64,000 nucleotides of DNA from Herbiconiux sp. A18JL235 (GCF_040939305.1 NZ_CP162511.1:2976001-3040000), one strand, 5' to 3'; shown: positions 28,316-37,358, counted from the first letter of the stretch. Translations and numbers: made by a program. The notes: a model not told the origin generated them from the sequence alone.

Positions 28316-28332
28316 CGCTAATCATCTTAGCG
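28316..28332. promoter_or_regulatory. 17-bp palindrome, candidate operator
   Basis: CGCTAA-tcatc-TTAGCG is a perfect 6-5-6 dyad between the divergent DHA2 exporter and lipoprotein genes. TetR- or MarR-type repressors of exporters bind dyads of this size. No such regulator gene is adjacent. Confidence 0.45.
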
Positions 28333-28370
28333 ATCTCCGCCGCGTACCGCTCGGTGGGATTGTGGGTCTC

Positions 28371-29165
28371 ATGGGGAGTCAACAGCAACGCACATCTCTA
28401 TCGACCCGGGCGACCGTCGTGGCCGTCACCGCCTCGGTACTCGTCATCACGGGCTGTACGGGCGCGGGCACACCCACCACCGACGCGACGCCCGCGCCGA
28501 ACGCGTCGGCCTCCCCCGCCGCCGCCTGCGAAACGGAGGCCACTCCGTCCGCCGAGCCGGCTGCGGGCGGGGCCGAGTTCGTCACGCCCGCCTCCCTGTG
28601 CGAGATCGACGGTCGAGCGTGGCGTTCCACGGGCTTCACCTTCATCACCAACTCCACCGACTGGGGCGACGCGCAGACCCCCGAGTGCGACGCAGCGCGC
28701 GTCGATGCGTACTGGTACAACCGCGAACGTGTGCAGGAGACCCTCGCCACGATCGATCTGGAGTCGGATGCGAGCGACGCCGCGACGTCGCTCGGTCTCG
28801 TGGGCGTCGCCGTGATGCCCGTGCCCGACCCCGACGAGATCGACCGGCCGACCGACGCCGCCGACCCCGACGCCATCGTGCCACCGGCGACCCCGGCCGA
28901 CGCCGTCGCCCTCATCGACGCCGAGGTCGCCGCCTGCCTCCCGGGCTCCGAGCAGACCGTCCAGGAGCACGGCCCCTGGCGGGGAGTGCGCGGCCCTGCG
29001 TCGGGCGACGACGGCGAGGTACTGAGCTGGTGGGTCGCCGGCGACACCTCGTGGGCGTGGGTGGAGGCCTACATCTCCAGCAGCCTCACCGCCGACGAGG
29101 CCGCCGAGTTCGAAGAAGCCCTCGACACCGTTCTCGACGCGCAGGCCGACCTCATCGGGGCGTAA
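28371..29165 (+). CDS. Secreted lipoprotein of unknown function
   Basis: 264 residues. A basic N-terminus and hydrophobic stretch end in the lipobox ITGC with Cys29, followed by a Thr/Pro/Ala-rich spacer to ~65. The mature part has several cysteines (CETE, CEID, PECD, CLPG) and an acidic C-terminus; no domain was recognised. It is divergent from the DHA2 exporter. The GTG at 28362 is an alternative start. Confidence 0.8.
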   Translation: MGSQQQRTSLSTRATVVAVTASVLVITGCTGAGTPTTDATPAPNASASPAAACETEATPSAEPAAGGAEFVTPASLCEIDGRAWRSTGFTFITNSTDWGDAQTPECDAARVDAYWYNRERVQETLATIDLESDASDAATSLGLVGVAVMPVPDPDEIDRPTDAADPDAIVPPATPADAVALIDAEVAACLPGSEQTVQEHGPWRGVRGPASGDDGEVLSWWVAGDTSWAWVEAYISSSLTADEAAEFEEALDTVLDAQADLIGA

Positions 29166-29167
29166 CG

Positions 29168-29240
29168 GCCGCGCCGAGGCGGCTACTGCACCGTCGCGGC
29201 GCGGCGCCGCGCCGAGGCGGCTACTGCACCGTCGCGGCGC
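29168..29240. repeat. Two 35-bp direct repeats, period 38, at convergent gene ends
   Basis: 29168-29202 and 29206-29240 are identical copies of gccgcgccgaggcggctact...cggcgc. Each contains a short GC stem, so the pair may act as a double terminator between the lipoprotein and the SDR gene. Confidence 0.65.
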
Positions 29241-29290
29241 ACCCCACCTCCTCGCGTCCCCACCTCCCCGAGGCCAGGCGCGCCGCAGCC

Positions 29291-30106
29291 TTAGAGAGTA
29301 CGTCCGCCGTCCACGGTCAGCACCTGCCCCGTCATGAACGCCGAGCCCGGCGTGAGCAGGAACCGCACGACCTCGACGATCTCGTCGAGCGACGGCCGCC
29401 TGCGCAGCGCTATCTGCTCGACGTCCCGCGCCTCGTCGGCACCCCCGCCACCCGCCTCTGCCCAGAGCTGCCGGATGCGCTCGGTCGGCACCGTTCCCGG
29501 CGCGACGACGTTCGCCCTGATGCCCGCCGGGCCCACGTCGCGTGCCAGGTACTTCGTGTACATGATCACCGCCGCCTTGCTCACGCCGTAGTGCGCGTAC
29601 GCACCGTCGGCCGTGGGTGCGATCCCGTTGATCGACGACATCGTCACGATCGACCCGCCCCCGGCCTCCCGCATGCCGGGCACCGCCGCGGTGCAGGAGT
29701 TCACCGTGGTGACGAGGTTGCGCTCGAGCGCAGTGAGCAACGAGGCCGCCTCGAGAGCACCCGCCTTGTTGTCGTGCAACGCCCCCGATCCACCGCCTGC
29801 GTTGCAGACGAGTCCGCGCACGGGAGCCCCGAAGTCGGCGGCGATCCGCGCGAAGGTTTCCCGCACCGCCTCGGCGTCGGTGAGGTCGACCTCGTACCCG
29901 CGGCTGTCGTGCCCGGCCTGCCGCAGCTCCTCGTCGGTGGTCTCGGCGGTCATCGCCGCCGCCTCGCCGTCGAAGGCCCGGTAGGAGCGCAGATCGAGGT
30001 CGACGACGGCGAGGCGCAGACCGTCGGCGGCGAGCGCGTGCGCGATGTGCCGTCCGAGCCCTCTGCCCGCACCGGTCACCACGACGACGTCGGCCGTCAC
30101 GGTCAC
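29291..30106 (-). CDS. SDR-family oxidoreductase, last gene of the ABC/lactonase operon
   Basis: 271 residues with TGAGRGLG, CNAGGGSG (variant of NNAG), the serine of MSSINGIAPT and YGVSKAA as active site. An insertion at ~45-60 (RSYRAFDGEAAAMTAETTD) is unusual for the family. The GTG start overlaps the SMP-30 stop (GTGA). In context it probably oxidises a sugar or polyol before or after the lactonase step. A longer frame upstream adds an arginine-rich leader and is not supported. Confidence 0.88.
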   Translation of the reverse strand: MTVTADVVVVTGAGRGLGRHIAHALAADGLRLAVVDLDLRSYRAFDGEAAAMTAETTDEELRQAGHDSRGYEVDLTDAEAVRETFARIAADFGAPVRGLVCNAGGGSGALHDNKAGALEAASLLTALERNLVTTVNSCTAAVPGMREAGGGSIVTMSSINGIAPTADGAYAHYGVSKAAVIMYTKYLARDVGPAGIRANVVAPGTVPTERIRQLWAEAGGGGADEARDVEQIALRRRPSLDEIVEVVRFLLTPGSAFMTGQVLTVDGGRTL

Positions 30107-30987
30107 CCCTCCCACGCCCACGACACGAGCGTGCCGGGGTACCCCAGGGTCACCCACACCCGCCCGTGAGCGACGCACACGTTCGTGGGGTCGCTCCCCG
30201 CTCCGAGCGGCACCCGCTCGAGCACCCGCCCGGAGAGATCGAGCACCTGAACCTCGTCACCGCGACTGCCTGTGACGATCAGCCGGTCGCCGGCGAGGAT
30301 CATCCCGTCGGGCGCCATGTGCTCGTCGAGCACCGACCAGTCCTCCGCGGGGTCGAAGCCGCCGTCGGGCCGTCGCGGGAAGCGCACGATCCGGTTCGCG
30401 TAGGAGAGCCCGACGAGCAACGACCCGTCGGGGTGGAAGGCCAGACCGTTGCAGAACCCGTCGACGGTGGCGACGACCCGGGCGCGCCCATCCGGAGTCA
30501 CCGCGTAGAGGCGACCCGTCTCGAACCGCTCGAAGTCGGGGATGACCTCCCAGTTACGAGGGTCGGTGAAGTAGAGCGTCCCGTCGGTGTCGAAGACGAG
30601 GTCGTTCGGCCGCAGCGGCCCGTCGGCGAACTCGGCGAAGTCGGCGAGGTCGAGCTCGACGAGGTACTCCGCCCACTCGCCGGTGACGGGCTCGACACGG
30701 TGCACGGCTCCCGGATGCTGCGGCTCGGCGAACCGCAGCGTTCCGTCGGGCATCGGCCACACGCCCCCGTTGTTGGCGACGTAGAGTGCCCCGTCGGGCC
30801 CGAGCCGCAGCCCGTTGGGCGAGCCGGGGAACTCCGCGACGGTCTCCACTCCCCCGCCGACCGGGTCGTAGTAGCGGAGGGTGCGGTCGCGCAGGTCGAC
30901 GAACGCGATGCGCCCGTCGACCAGCTCGACCGGTCCTTCGGGAAAGCCGAGGCCCTCCAGATGGGTGGTGATCTCGGGCATCGTCAC
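30103..30987 (-). CDS. SMP-30/gluconolactonase/LRE family lactonase
   Basis: 294 residues of six-bladed propeller. Metal-binding Glu in FPEGPVE near the N-terminus, ANNGGVWP, GPLRPNDLVFDTDGTLYFTDPRN (shown in part; holds the Asn and Asp ligands) and CNGLAFHPDGSLL are the expected landmarks. The family hydrolyses sugar lactones. GTG 30987 overlaps the binding-protein stop (GTGA); ATG 30981 is an alternative. The position behind a sugar-type ABC transporter supports a sugar-acid pathway. Confidence 0.9.
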   Translation of the reverse strand: MTMPEITTHLEGLGFPEGPVELVDGRIAFVDLRDRTLRYYDPVGGGVETVAEFPGSPNGLRLGPDGALYVANNGGVWPMPDGTLRFAEPQHPGAVHRVEPVTGEWAEYLVELDLADFAEFADGPLRPNDLVFDTDGTLYFTDPRNWEVIPDFERFETGRLYAVTPDGRARVVATVDGFCNGLAFHPDGSLLVGLSYANRIVRFPRRPDGGFDPAEDWSVLDEHMAPDGMILAGDRLIVTGSRGDEVQVLDLSGRVLERVPLGAGSDPTNVCVAHGRVWVTLGYPGTLVSWAWEG

Positions 30988-32138
30988 TCGGCGCCCGCGA
31001 CGTTGCCGAACTTCTGCAGGATGCCGGTGTCGTAGAGGTAGGTCGAGCTCTCCGGGAGCTCGGGCATCTCGATGAGCGTGTCGGTGCCGGCCTCGAAGAA
31101 GGTGTCGACGTTGTCTTTCTCGAGGATGACCATCGGCGGGCTGGTGAGCTCGGGAATGTCGGCTCCGGCCGCGGTCGCGGCGGCCATCGAGAGCAGGAAC
31201 TCGCCCCAGTAGGCGAAGAAGCCCATCTGCTCGGTCACCCAGACGTCACCCTCGCGGATGTTCTTGAGCGCATCCGTGCTGCCGCCGTAGCCCGAGACCA
31301 TGGCCTGCTCGGTGCGGCCCTGGTTGTCGAGGGCGCGCAGCACCCCGACGGTGGTGTCGTCGCTCACGGTGTAGATGACGACGTTGCGGTCTTTCGGAAT
31401 GGTCTGCAGCGCCTGGAGCGTGGCGTCGTAGCCCGAGTCGATGGTGAGACCGAGGTCGCCCTGCAGGCCTTCGTCGGGGGTGATGACGGTGGTGGTGGGC
31501 TGGATGTCGTCGCTCGACACCTTGGTCATGCCGGGCACGAGCTCCGAGAGCTTCGCGTAGAACGCGGTGGCGGCGATGTTCACCGAGGCACCGAGCTCCG
31601 AGGCCTGGCCGATGACGACAGTCGTGTTCGACGCATCCCAGCCCCGGTCGGCCATCTGCGCGGCCATCGCCTCGGCCCCGAGGCCGGAGAGGTAGGGCTG
31701 GTCGAAGTTGAACAGCGGGCAGCCCTCGACGGGCACGTTCACGGCGATGCACGGGATGCCGGCGTCGGTGAACTTCTGGCCCACGCGGGTGGTGGCGTCG
31801 GCGACCGAGGGGAACTCGATGATGACGTCGGGGTCGGAGGCCACCATGAGGTCGGCGTTGCTCAGCATGGTGGTGGCGTCGCCGGCGTTGTCGTAGACCT
31901 CGACGGTCGCGCCGAGTTCCTCGGCCTGCTTCACGAAGGTGTCGGCCTGGTTGACGTAGACCTCGGCGGCCGAGGTGGGGATGGCGAAGGCGAAGGTGAG
32001 TCCGGTGAGGTCACCGCTCGCGAGTGCCGAGTCGGTGGCTGCGGAGTCTCCTCCGGTGCCGCTGCTGCAGCCTGCCGTGACGAGGCCGGCGACGGCGATG
32101 ACGGAGACGGCGGTGAGACGGAATGCGTGACGTTTCAT
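30984..32138 (-). CDS. Sugar-type ABC transporter substrate-binding lipoprotein
   Basis: 384 residues. Signal peptide with lipobox VTAGC (Cys24), then a periplasmic-binding-protein type 1 fold as in RbsB/XylF: FAFAIPTSAAEVYVNQAD, DPDVIIEFPSVADATTRV and VSGYGGSTDALKNI. Tethered to the outer face of the membrane, it captures the ligand for the permease and ATPase encoded upstream. AAAGG before the ATG gives it its own ribosome site after a 113-base gap, so expression may exceed that of the other components. Confidence 0.92.
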   Translation of the reverse strand: MKRHAFRLTAVSVIAVAGLVTAGCSSGTGGDSAATDSALASGDLTGLTFAFAIPTSAAEVYVNQADTFVKQAEELGATVEVYDNAGDATTMLSNADLMVASDPDVIIEFPSVADATTRVGQKFTDAGIPCIAVNVPVEGCPLFNFDQPYLSGLGAEAMAAQMADRGWDASNTTVVIGQASELGASVNIAATAFYAKLSELVPGMTKVSSDDIQPTTTVITPDEGLQGDLGLTIDSGYDATLQALQTIPKDRNVVIYTVSDDTTVGVLRALDNQGRTEQAMVSGYGGSTDALKNIREGDVWVTEQMGFFAYWGEFLLSMAAATAAGADIPELTSPPMVILEKDNVDTFFEAGTDTLIEMPELPESSTYLYDTGILQKFGNVAGAE

Positions 32139-32251
32139 GGTGCGCCTTTCGGGTGATGAGGGTGATGGGAGTGATGAGGGTGATGCAGGTGAGGAGGGAA
32201 GGGTGGAGTGAGACAGGTGGTGCGGGATGCGATGGTGACGAAAGAGGGAAA
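32139..32251 (-). repeat. Intra-operon gap with a duplicated 15-mer
   Basis: The gap between permease and binding-protein genes contains gtgatgagggtgatg twice (32153-32167, 32171-32185; period 18) in a strongly purine-rich + strand. No hairpin or ORF seen. It holds the ribosome site of the binding protein. Confidence 0.4.
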
Positions 32252-33208
32252 TCAGGCTGCGCGTCGCGCCCGTTCCTGGATGCGGCTCAGCGTCACGGCG
32301 GCGAGCAGCACGAGCCCGGTGACGACCTGCTGGTAGAAGCTCGGCACGTGCAGGATGCTCATGCCGTTCGCGATGACGCCGAGCAGCAGCACACCGATCA
32401 CGGCGCCCGGCACGGAGCCGCGGCCTCCTGTCAGCGCCGCGCCGCCCAGCACGACGGCGGCAAGGCTCTGCATGGTGGTGGTCGCGCCCATCGCACCCGA
32501 GGCGGCGAGCAGCTGGCTGGCCGTGACGATCCCCGCCATCGCCGCGAAGAATCCGGAGAACACGTAGACGCTGCCGCCGATGACGGTCACCCGCACGCCG
32601 GCGAGCCGAGCCGCTTCGGGGTTGCCGCCGACCATGTAGATGCGGCGGCCGAGCACGGTGTGCGAGAGCAGCAGGTGCATGACGATCACCAGGGCGATCA
32701 TGAGGAACACGTGCCACGGCACCGTGCCGATGGCGCGGTCGCCGAGCACGCCGGCCTCGGCGGGAACCGTGAGCGTCTGCCCGTTGGCCAGCGTGAACGC
32801 GAGCCCCGCGGTGATCGACATCGTCGCGAGGGTCGTGATGAGCGGGTTGATCTTCAGATGCACGATGAAGTACGTGTGCACGAGCCCGACCAGGATGCCC
32901 ACCGCGAGACACACGGCCATCGCGGCGATCATGGGCACCCCCGCGGTGGTGAGGTTCGCGAAGGTCACCGCCGACAGCGGCAGCACGCCGCCGATGGAGA
33001 GGTCGAAGCCGCCCGAGATCACGACGAGCAGCTGCCCGAGCGAGGCGAGCATGATGACGCTCGCGGTGATGACGATGGTCGAGGCGTTGTTCAGCGTGAG
33101 GAAGTTCGGCGCGAAGATCGCGAAGCCGACGACGACCACCACGAGGAAGATGCCGACCGTGGCCAGGGCGGGCAGCCGTGACAGGGAGAACGAACGGGTA
33201 TCAGTCAT
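32252..33208 (-). CDS. Sugar ABC transporter permease (RbsC-like)
   Basis: 318 residues with eight to ten membrane helices. GGFDLSIGGVLPLSAV and HLKINPLITTLATMSI are the family signatures, and GRRIYMVGGNPEAARLAGV is the coupling loop that docks on the ATPase. Start ATG 33208 overlaps the ATPase stop by eight bases. Substrate is unknown. Confidence 0.93.
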   Translation of the reverse strand: MTDTRSFSLSRLPALATVGIFLVVVVVGFAIFAPNFLTLNNASTIVITASVIMLASLGQLLVVISGGFDLSIGGVLPLSAVTFANLTTAGVPMIAAMAVCLAVGILVGLVHTYFIVHLKINPLITTLATMSITAGLAFTLANGQTLTVPAEAGVLGDRAIGTVPWHVFLMIALVIVMHLLLSHTVLGRRIYMVGGNPEAARLAGVRVTVIGGSVYVFSGFFAAMAGIVTASQLLAASGAMGATTTMQSLAAVVLGGAALTGGRGSVPGAVIGVLLLGVIANGMSILHVPSFYQQVVTGLVLLAAVTLSRIQERARRAA

Positions 33209-34727
33209 GGGAGACGGCACCTCCAGCGGCCGTTTCGAGTGCGATGCTCTTGGTCTTGCGGTCGTGGGTGAGCTCGTCGACGACACGGCCGTCGCGCATG
33301 ACGACGAGCCGGTCGGTGGCGTCGATGGCCTCCTGCACGTCTGAGGTGACGAGCACCACCGCGGCTCCCTGCCGGGCGAACTCGGCGAGCTGCTGATGGA
33401 TCTGGGTGCGCGAACCGATGTCGACGCCTCGTGTGGGTTCGTGCAGCACGAGCACTCGCGGGGCGGCGGCGAGGCGGCTGGCGAGCAGCACCTTCTGCTG
33501 GTTGCCGCCGCTCAGCTCACCGACCTCCTGCCTCACCGAGGTGCACCGCACATCCGTCTCCGAGGCGAGTCGTCGTGCGCCGTCGAGCTGAGCCTTGCCC
33601 TTCATGACGCCGATCGGGGTGGCGTAGCGCCCGAGCTCCATCACGGTGATGTTCTCGCTGATGGTCTGGTTGAGGGCGAGCCCGTCGGTCTTGCGCTCGG
33701 CGGGAACGTAGGCGATGCCGAGGGCGCGCGACCTGATGGGCGTCGAAGGCACGGGCGTGGTCGTCGAGGCACCCGCGCCGGGAGCCGCGCCGGCCGACAC
33801 CGTGCCGGTCACCCGCCGCTCGTGCCCGCCCAGCGCGCGGGCGACCGTCTCCGCCCCCGAACCCACGAGCCCGAAGATCCCGACGATCTCCCCCGTCCGG
33901 ATCTCGAGCGACACGTCGTCGATGGCGGGCTGCTGCTCCGAGGTCCAGCCGTCGAGCCGCAGCGCGACCTCGTGCGACATCGAGGACGTGGCCTGCTGGG
34001 TCGCGGGCGCCTCGTACTCGGCGCCCAGCATGAGGTTCACCGTGCGCCCGAGGGTGGTGTCCGCGGTGGCCGCGCGGTCCTCCATCCTGCCGTTCCGCAG
34101 CACGACGATCTCGTCGCTGATCTCGAACGACTCGTCGAGGTGGTGGCTGACGTACACCAGCGACACCCCGGCGGCCTTCAGTGCGCGAAGACGCTCGAGC
34201 AGGAACTCGGTCTCGCGGGCGTGCAGCGACGCGGTCGGTTCGTCGAGGATGAGCACGCGCGCGTCGCCGAGCAGTGCCTTCGCGATCTCGACCAGCTGAC
34301 GCTCGGCGAGCGAGAGGTCGATCATGTCGCGCCGCACATCGATCGAGAGGCCGAGCCGATCGACGGCCTCGGCTCCCGCCTTGCGCAGCCAACGCTGCGT
34401 CACACCCCACCGACCGCGCGGCCAGTTCGGCATCATGAGGTTCTCGGCGACCGAGAGGTGGGGCACGTAGGCGAGCTCCTGCGGAATGATCTCGATGCCC
34501 TGGGCGCGCGCCTCGCGGGGGGACTTGAAGGCCACCTCCGTGCCGTCGAGGCACAGGGTTCCGTCGCTCTGCGGTGTCTTGCCCGAGATGATCGACAGCA
34601 GTGTCGACTTGCCGGCTCCATTCTCGCCCACGAGGCCGATGCAGCGCCCGGGCACGAGTTCGAGATCGATGCCCTGCAGCACCTGGTTGCTGCCGTAGCG
34701 CTTGCCGATGTCGCGCAGTTCCATCAT
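33201..34727 (-). CDS. Sugar ABC transporter ATP-binding protein with two NBDs (RbsA/MglA-like)
   Basis: 508 residues, two fused nucleotide-binding domains. The first has Walker A GENGAGKST, signature LSLAERQLVEIAKAL and Walker B LILDEPTASL. The second has the degenerate Walker A GLVGSGAET, a full LSGGNQQKVLLASRL signature, and HEPTRGVD where DEPTRG is usual, so its catalytic site is probably inactive, as is common in the second half of this family. An Ala/Thr insert (~365-380) lies in the second domain. The start ATG overlaps the IclR stop (ATGA). Confidence 0.93.
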   Translation of the reverse strand: MMELRDIGKRYGSNQVLQGIDLELVPGRCIGLVGENGAGKSTLLSIISGKTPQSDGTLCLDGTEVAFKSPREARAQGIEIIPQELAYVPHLSVAENLMMPNWPRGRWGVTQRWLRKAGAEAVDRLGLSIDVRRDMIDLSLAERQLVEIAKALLGDARVLILDEPTASLHARETEFLLERLRALKAAGVSLVYVSHHLDESFEISDEIVVLRNGRMEDRAATADTTLGRTVNLMLGAEYEAPATQQATSSMSHEVALRLDGWTSEQQPAIDDVSLEIRTGEIVGIFGLVGSGAETVARALGGHERRVTGTVSAGAAPGAGASTTTPVPSTPIRSRALGIAYVPAERKTDGLALNQTISENITVMELGRYATPIGVMKGKAQLDGARRLASETDVRCTSVRQEVGELSGGNQQKVLLASRLAAAPRVLVLHEPTRGVDIGSRTQIHQQLAEFARQGAAVVLVTSDVQEAIDATDRLVVMRDGRVVDELTHDRKTKSIALETAAGGAVSHD

Positions 34728-35617
34728 GAGGGGTCCACCAGACGCATCGACGGGGTCTGGCGCGGGCGCCATCCGCGCTCCCGGCTGGCCGGTGTCGCCT
34801 GCTCGTTCACGACCAGCCGGCCGGAGCGCAGCATGGTCGTGGCGAGGGATGCCGCCTCGTGCACCTCGGCGGCCACGCTGGAGAACAGCGACTCGGAGCG
34901 GTTCGAGGGCACCGAGACGGTGAAGGAGCCCACCGGGTTGTTCTGGGCGTCGAAGAAGGCCGACGACACGCAGCACACGCCCTCGTGGAACTCCTCGTCG
35001 TCGATGGCGTAGCCACGGCCGCGCACCTCGACGAGCTGCGCCACGAGTGCCGGGTACGAGGTGGTGGTCTTCGGCGTGAGCGCGGCGAGCTCGACCCCCG
35101 AGAACATGGCGGCGACGATGTCTTCGGGCAGGTGCGCGAGCACGCTCTTGCACGAGGCCCTCGCATGCATGTTGCCGCTGTACCCCACCTCGAGCTGCTT
35201 CACGACGAGCGGATGCGTGCCCCCGATGAACTGCTGCATCACGATGCTGCCGTGGTACCACCCGCAGACGTAGGCGGTCTCGCGGGTCTTGTTGTGCAGG
35301 CGGCTGAGCAGCGCCGAGATCTCGGGCGACGGGCCGAACCGGGTGTCGAGGTGGTGGCCGAGGGCGCCCGCGCGAGGCCCGACGTCGTACGTGCCGCCCT
35401 CGACGCGCACCACGTAGCCCGCCTGCTTGAGCGTGCGCAGCAGGTGGTAGCAGGTGCTCGAGCGCAGCCCGATGGTGCTGGCGATCATCTTCGCCGTGGC
35501 CTGGCCGTTGCTGGTCGCCACCAGTTCGAGCACGTCGAGCCCGCGGGTGAGCGTCTGCAGCAGGGTCGCTTCGGAGCTCTGCGCGCCCCGGGCGGGCATC
35601 CGGTCGTGATCGGTCAT
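34724..35617 (-). CDS. IclR-family transcriptional regulator within the ABC operon
   Basis: 297 residues. Winged helix: LTRGLDVLELVATSNGQATAK.. and STIGLRSSTCYHLLRTL, then the effector domain with YSGNMHARASCKSVLAHLPE and the terminal YAIDDEEFHEGVCCVSSAFFD block. Encoded inside the operon (ATGA overlaps on both sides), so it probably autoregulates the transporter set in response to a metabolite of the transported compound. Confidence 0.92.
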   Translation of the reverse strand: MTDHDRMPARGAQSSEATLLQTLTRGLDVLELVATSNGQATAKMIASTIGLRSSTCYHLLRTLKQAGYVVRVEGGTYDVGPRAGALGHHLDTRFGPSPEISALLSRLHNKTRETAYVCGWYHGSIVMQQFIGGTHPLVVKQLEVGYSGNMHARASCKSVLAHLPEDIVAAMFSGVELAALTPKTTTSYPALVAQLVEVRGRGYAIDDEEFHEGVCCVSSAFFDAQNNPVGSFTVSVPSNRSESLFSSVAAEVHEAASLATTMLRSGRLVVNEQATPASRERGWRPRQTPSMRLVDPS

Positions 35618-36897
35618 GACAGCTCTCCTCGTTCGACGGCAGCCGACAACTCCACGAGCGTGGTCGCGAGCACCGCCGTTGCCCGCTCGACCTCGTCGTC
35701 GAGCACGTACTCGTCGACGCTGTGGGCGCGGCTGAGGTCGCCGGGGCCGAACACCACGGCGGGGATGCCCGCGCCCCTCAGCACGCCCGCGTCGCAGCCC
35801 GCGGTGAGCCCGCGCACGAGCGGTTCCTCCCCCAGCGCCCGCTGGGCTGCGGTGAACGAGCTGACGAGGGCGTTCTCGAGCGGCAGCTCCCACCCGATCG
35901 ATCCGTCGTTGTCCCAGCGCAGGGTGGGCGGATGCTCGACCAGCCAAGGATCGCCGGCGGCGGCCTCCGAGACGGCGGCGGTGAGGGCGTCGCGCACCTC
36001 CTGCAGCGACTCGCCGGGAAGCACCCCGATGCGGCCCGACATGGAGGCGTGAGCCGGGACAGCGGCACGCCATCCGCCGCCGTTGAGCACGCCGATGACG
36101 AGCGGAACGGAAGTGGGCACGTGGTCCATGAGCGGGTGGCGGTGGCTCTCGGCGCGACGGGCGCCGAGGGCGTTCACCGCCTGGTAGAGCGAGACGAGCT
36201 TGGCGAGGGCGTCTTCGCCGCGCCACGGCTGCGAGGTGTGCACATCGCGGCCGGCCACCTCGATGGTGAAGAACAGCACTCCGGAGTTGGCGGGCACGAC
36301 GGCGCCGTCGGTGGGCTCCATCACGATGGTGGCGAGGCGCTCGGGGAGGGCCTCGAGCGAGGCGATCGTGCCGAGACCGGTGGTCTCCTCGCCGGCGATG
36401 AGCTCGACGGCGAGGTCGAAGGCGAGTTCGACGCCGGCGTCGGCGAGTGCCTGGAGCGCGTACATCGCGCTGACGCATCCGCCCTTGTTGTCGACCGAAC
36501 CGCGGCCGAAGACGGCGCCGTCGCGGCGCACGCCACCGAAGGGCGCGTCGCTCCAGTCCTCCTCGTACATCACCGGCACCACGTCGTAGTGGGCGTTGAC
36601 GGTCACGACCGGCTTGCCCGTGCGGGGCCCGAACCAACCCGTGATGTTGGCGCGTTCGGTCATGCGCGGCTCGGCGAGGCCGCGCTCGGTGGCGCCCACC
36701 GCGGTGTGGGCGAGTACCTGCTGCTCGACCGGCCACCCGCGCTGCTCGAACCACGACGTGAACGCCCGGGCTGCGCGGTCTTCGTACCCGCTGACCGTCT
36801 CGAGCTTCACCACGTCGCTCAGGAACTCGAGCGACTCCTCACGACGGGCGGCGACACTCGCCGCGAGTGCGGTGGGGTGGGTGGGTGCGATTGTCAC
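35614..36897 (-). CDS. M20-family metallohydrolase (ArgE/DapE/ACY1-like), first gene of the ABC operon
   Basis: 427 residues. Zinc-site residues are visible: His103 and Asp105 (VNAHYDVVP), Asp136 (GSVDNKGG), Glu170-Glu171 (IAGEETTG), with the dimerisation domain from ~210 (FFTIEVAGRDVHTSQPW). The family cleaves amide bonds of N-acyl amino acids, dipeptides or amino sugars. Start is GTG 36897 with GGAGG eight bases upstream. Its lead position in a sugar-transport operon suggests the imported ligand carries an amide or N-acyl bond. Confidence 0.9.
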   Translation of the reverse strand: MTIAPTHPTALAASVAARREESLEFLSDVVKLETVSGYEDRAARAFTSWFEQRGWPVEQQVLAHTAVGATERGLAEPRMTERANITGWFGPRTGKPVVTVNAHYDVVPVMYEEDWSDAPFGGVRRDGAVFGRGSVDNKGGCVSAMYALQALADAGVELAFDLAVELIAGEETTGLGTIASLEALPERLATIVMEPTDGAVVPANSGVLFFTIEVAGRDVHTSQPWRGEDALAKLVSLYQAVNALGARRAESHRHPLMDHVPTSVPLVIGVLNGGGWRAAVPAHASMSGRIGVLPGESLQEVRDALTAAVSEAAAGDPWLVEHPPTLRWDNDGSIGWELPLENALVSSFTAAQRALGEEPLVRGLTAGCDAGVLRGAGIPAVVFGPGDLSRAHSVDEYVLDDEVERATAVLATTLVELSAAVERGELS

Positions 36898-36965
36898 GAA
36901 GGGGCCTCCAGTTTTGGCGATGACTCAGTAAAGAGCCATGGCGGCACGGAATGCTAGTAAATGAA

Positions 36966-36991
36966 ATCGCTTTTGCAGTATTTGAAGCGAT
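36966..36991. promoter_or_regulatory. Inverted repeat in the divergent promoter region
   Basis: ATCGCTT and AAGCGAT are exact reverse complements 12 bases apart, in an unusually A/T-rich stretch between the M20 operon (start 36897) and the isomerase-like gene (start 37050). It is placed to control both directions; the in-operon IclR protein is the obvious candidate ligand. Confidence 0.5.
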
Positions 36992-37049
36992 GACGCGAGA
37001 ACGTAACAAAGCCCTGCGGAGACGGGGTGCCGGATGGAAGAGTCGCACC

Positions 37050-37358
37050 ATGGAATTCCTCGTACGCATGTCGGTGCACTGGCCCCTCGAACGCGAGCTC
37101 GCCGAGGAGCTTCGCCGGGCCGAGGGAGCCCGCGCTCGCGAACTCGCCGATGAGGGCGTGATCGTGCGGCTCTGGCGCATCCCCGGCACCACGGCGAACT
37201 GGGGTCTGTGGCGCGCCCCCGACGCCACGGAGCTGCACGCGGCACTGATGTCTCTGCCGCTCGCTGCCCATGCCGAGTTCGAGGTGCAGGCGCTCGCCGA
37301 GCATCCGAACGATCCGGCGGCGCGGCAGCAGACGCCCGCCCCGCCCCCGCCTAGCTGA
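37050..37358 (+). CDS. Muconolactone delta-isomerase-family protein
   Basis: 102 residues. MEFLVRMSVHWP at the start, the helix ELAEELRRAEGARARELADEG, then VRLWRIPGTTANWGLWRAPDATELHAAL and LPLAAHAEFEVQALAEHPND (quoted in parts) follow the CatC fold of small decameric isomerases. GGAAG is nine bases before the ATG; the longer frame upstream runs through the promoter. Related small proteins occur as orphans in sugar-acid clusters, so true muconolactone activity is uncertain. It overlaps the next gene convergently by eight bases. Confidence 0.8.
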   Translation: MEFLVRMSVHWPLERELAEELRRAEGARARELADEGVIVRLWRIPGTTANWGLWRAPDATELHAALMSLPLAAHAEFEVQALAEHPNDPAARQQTPAPPPPS

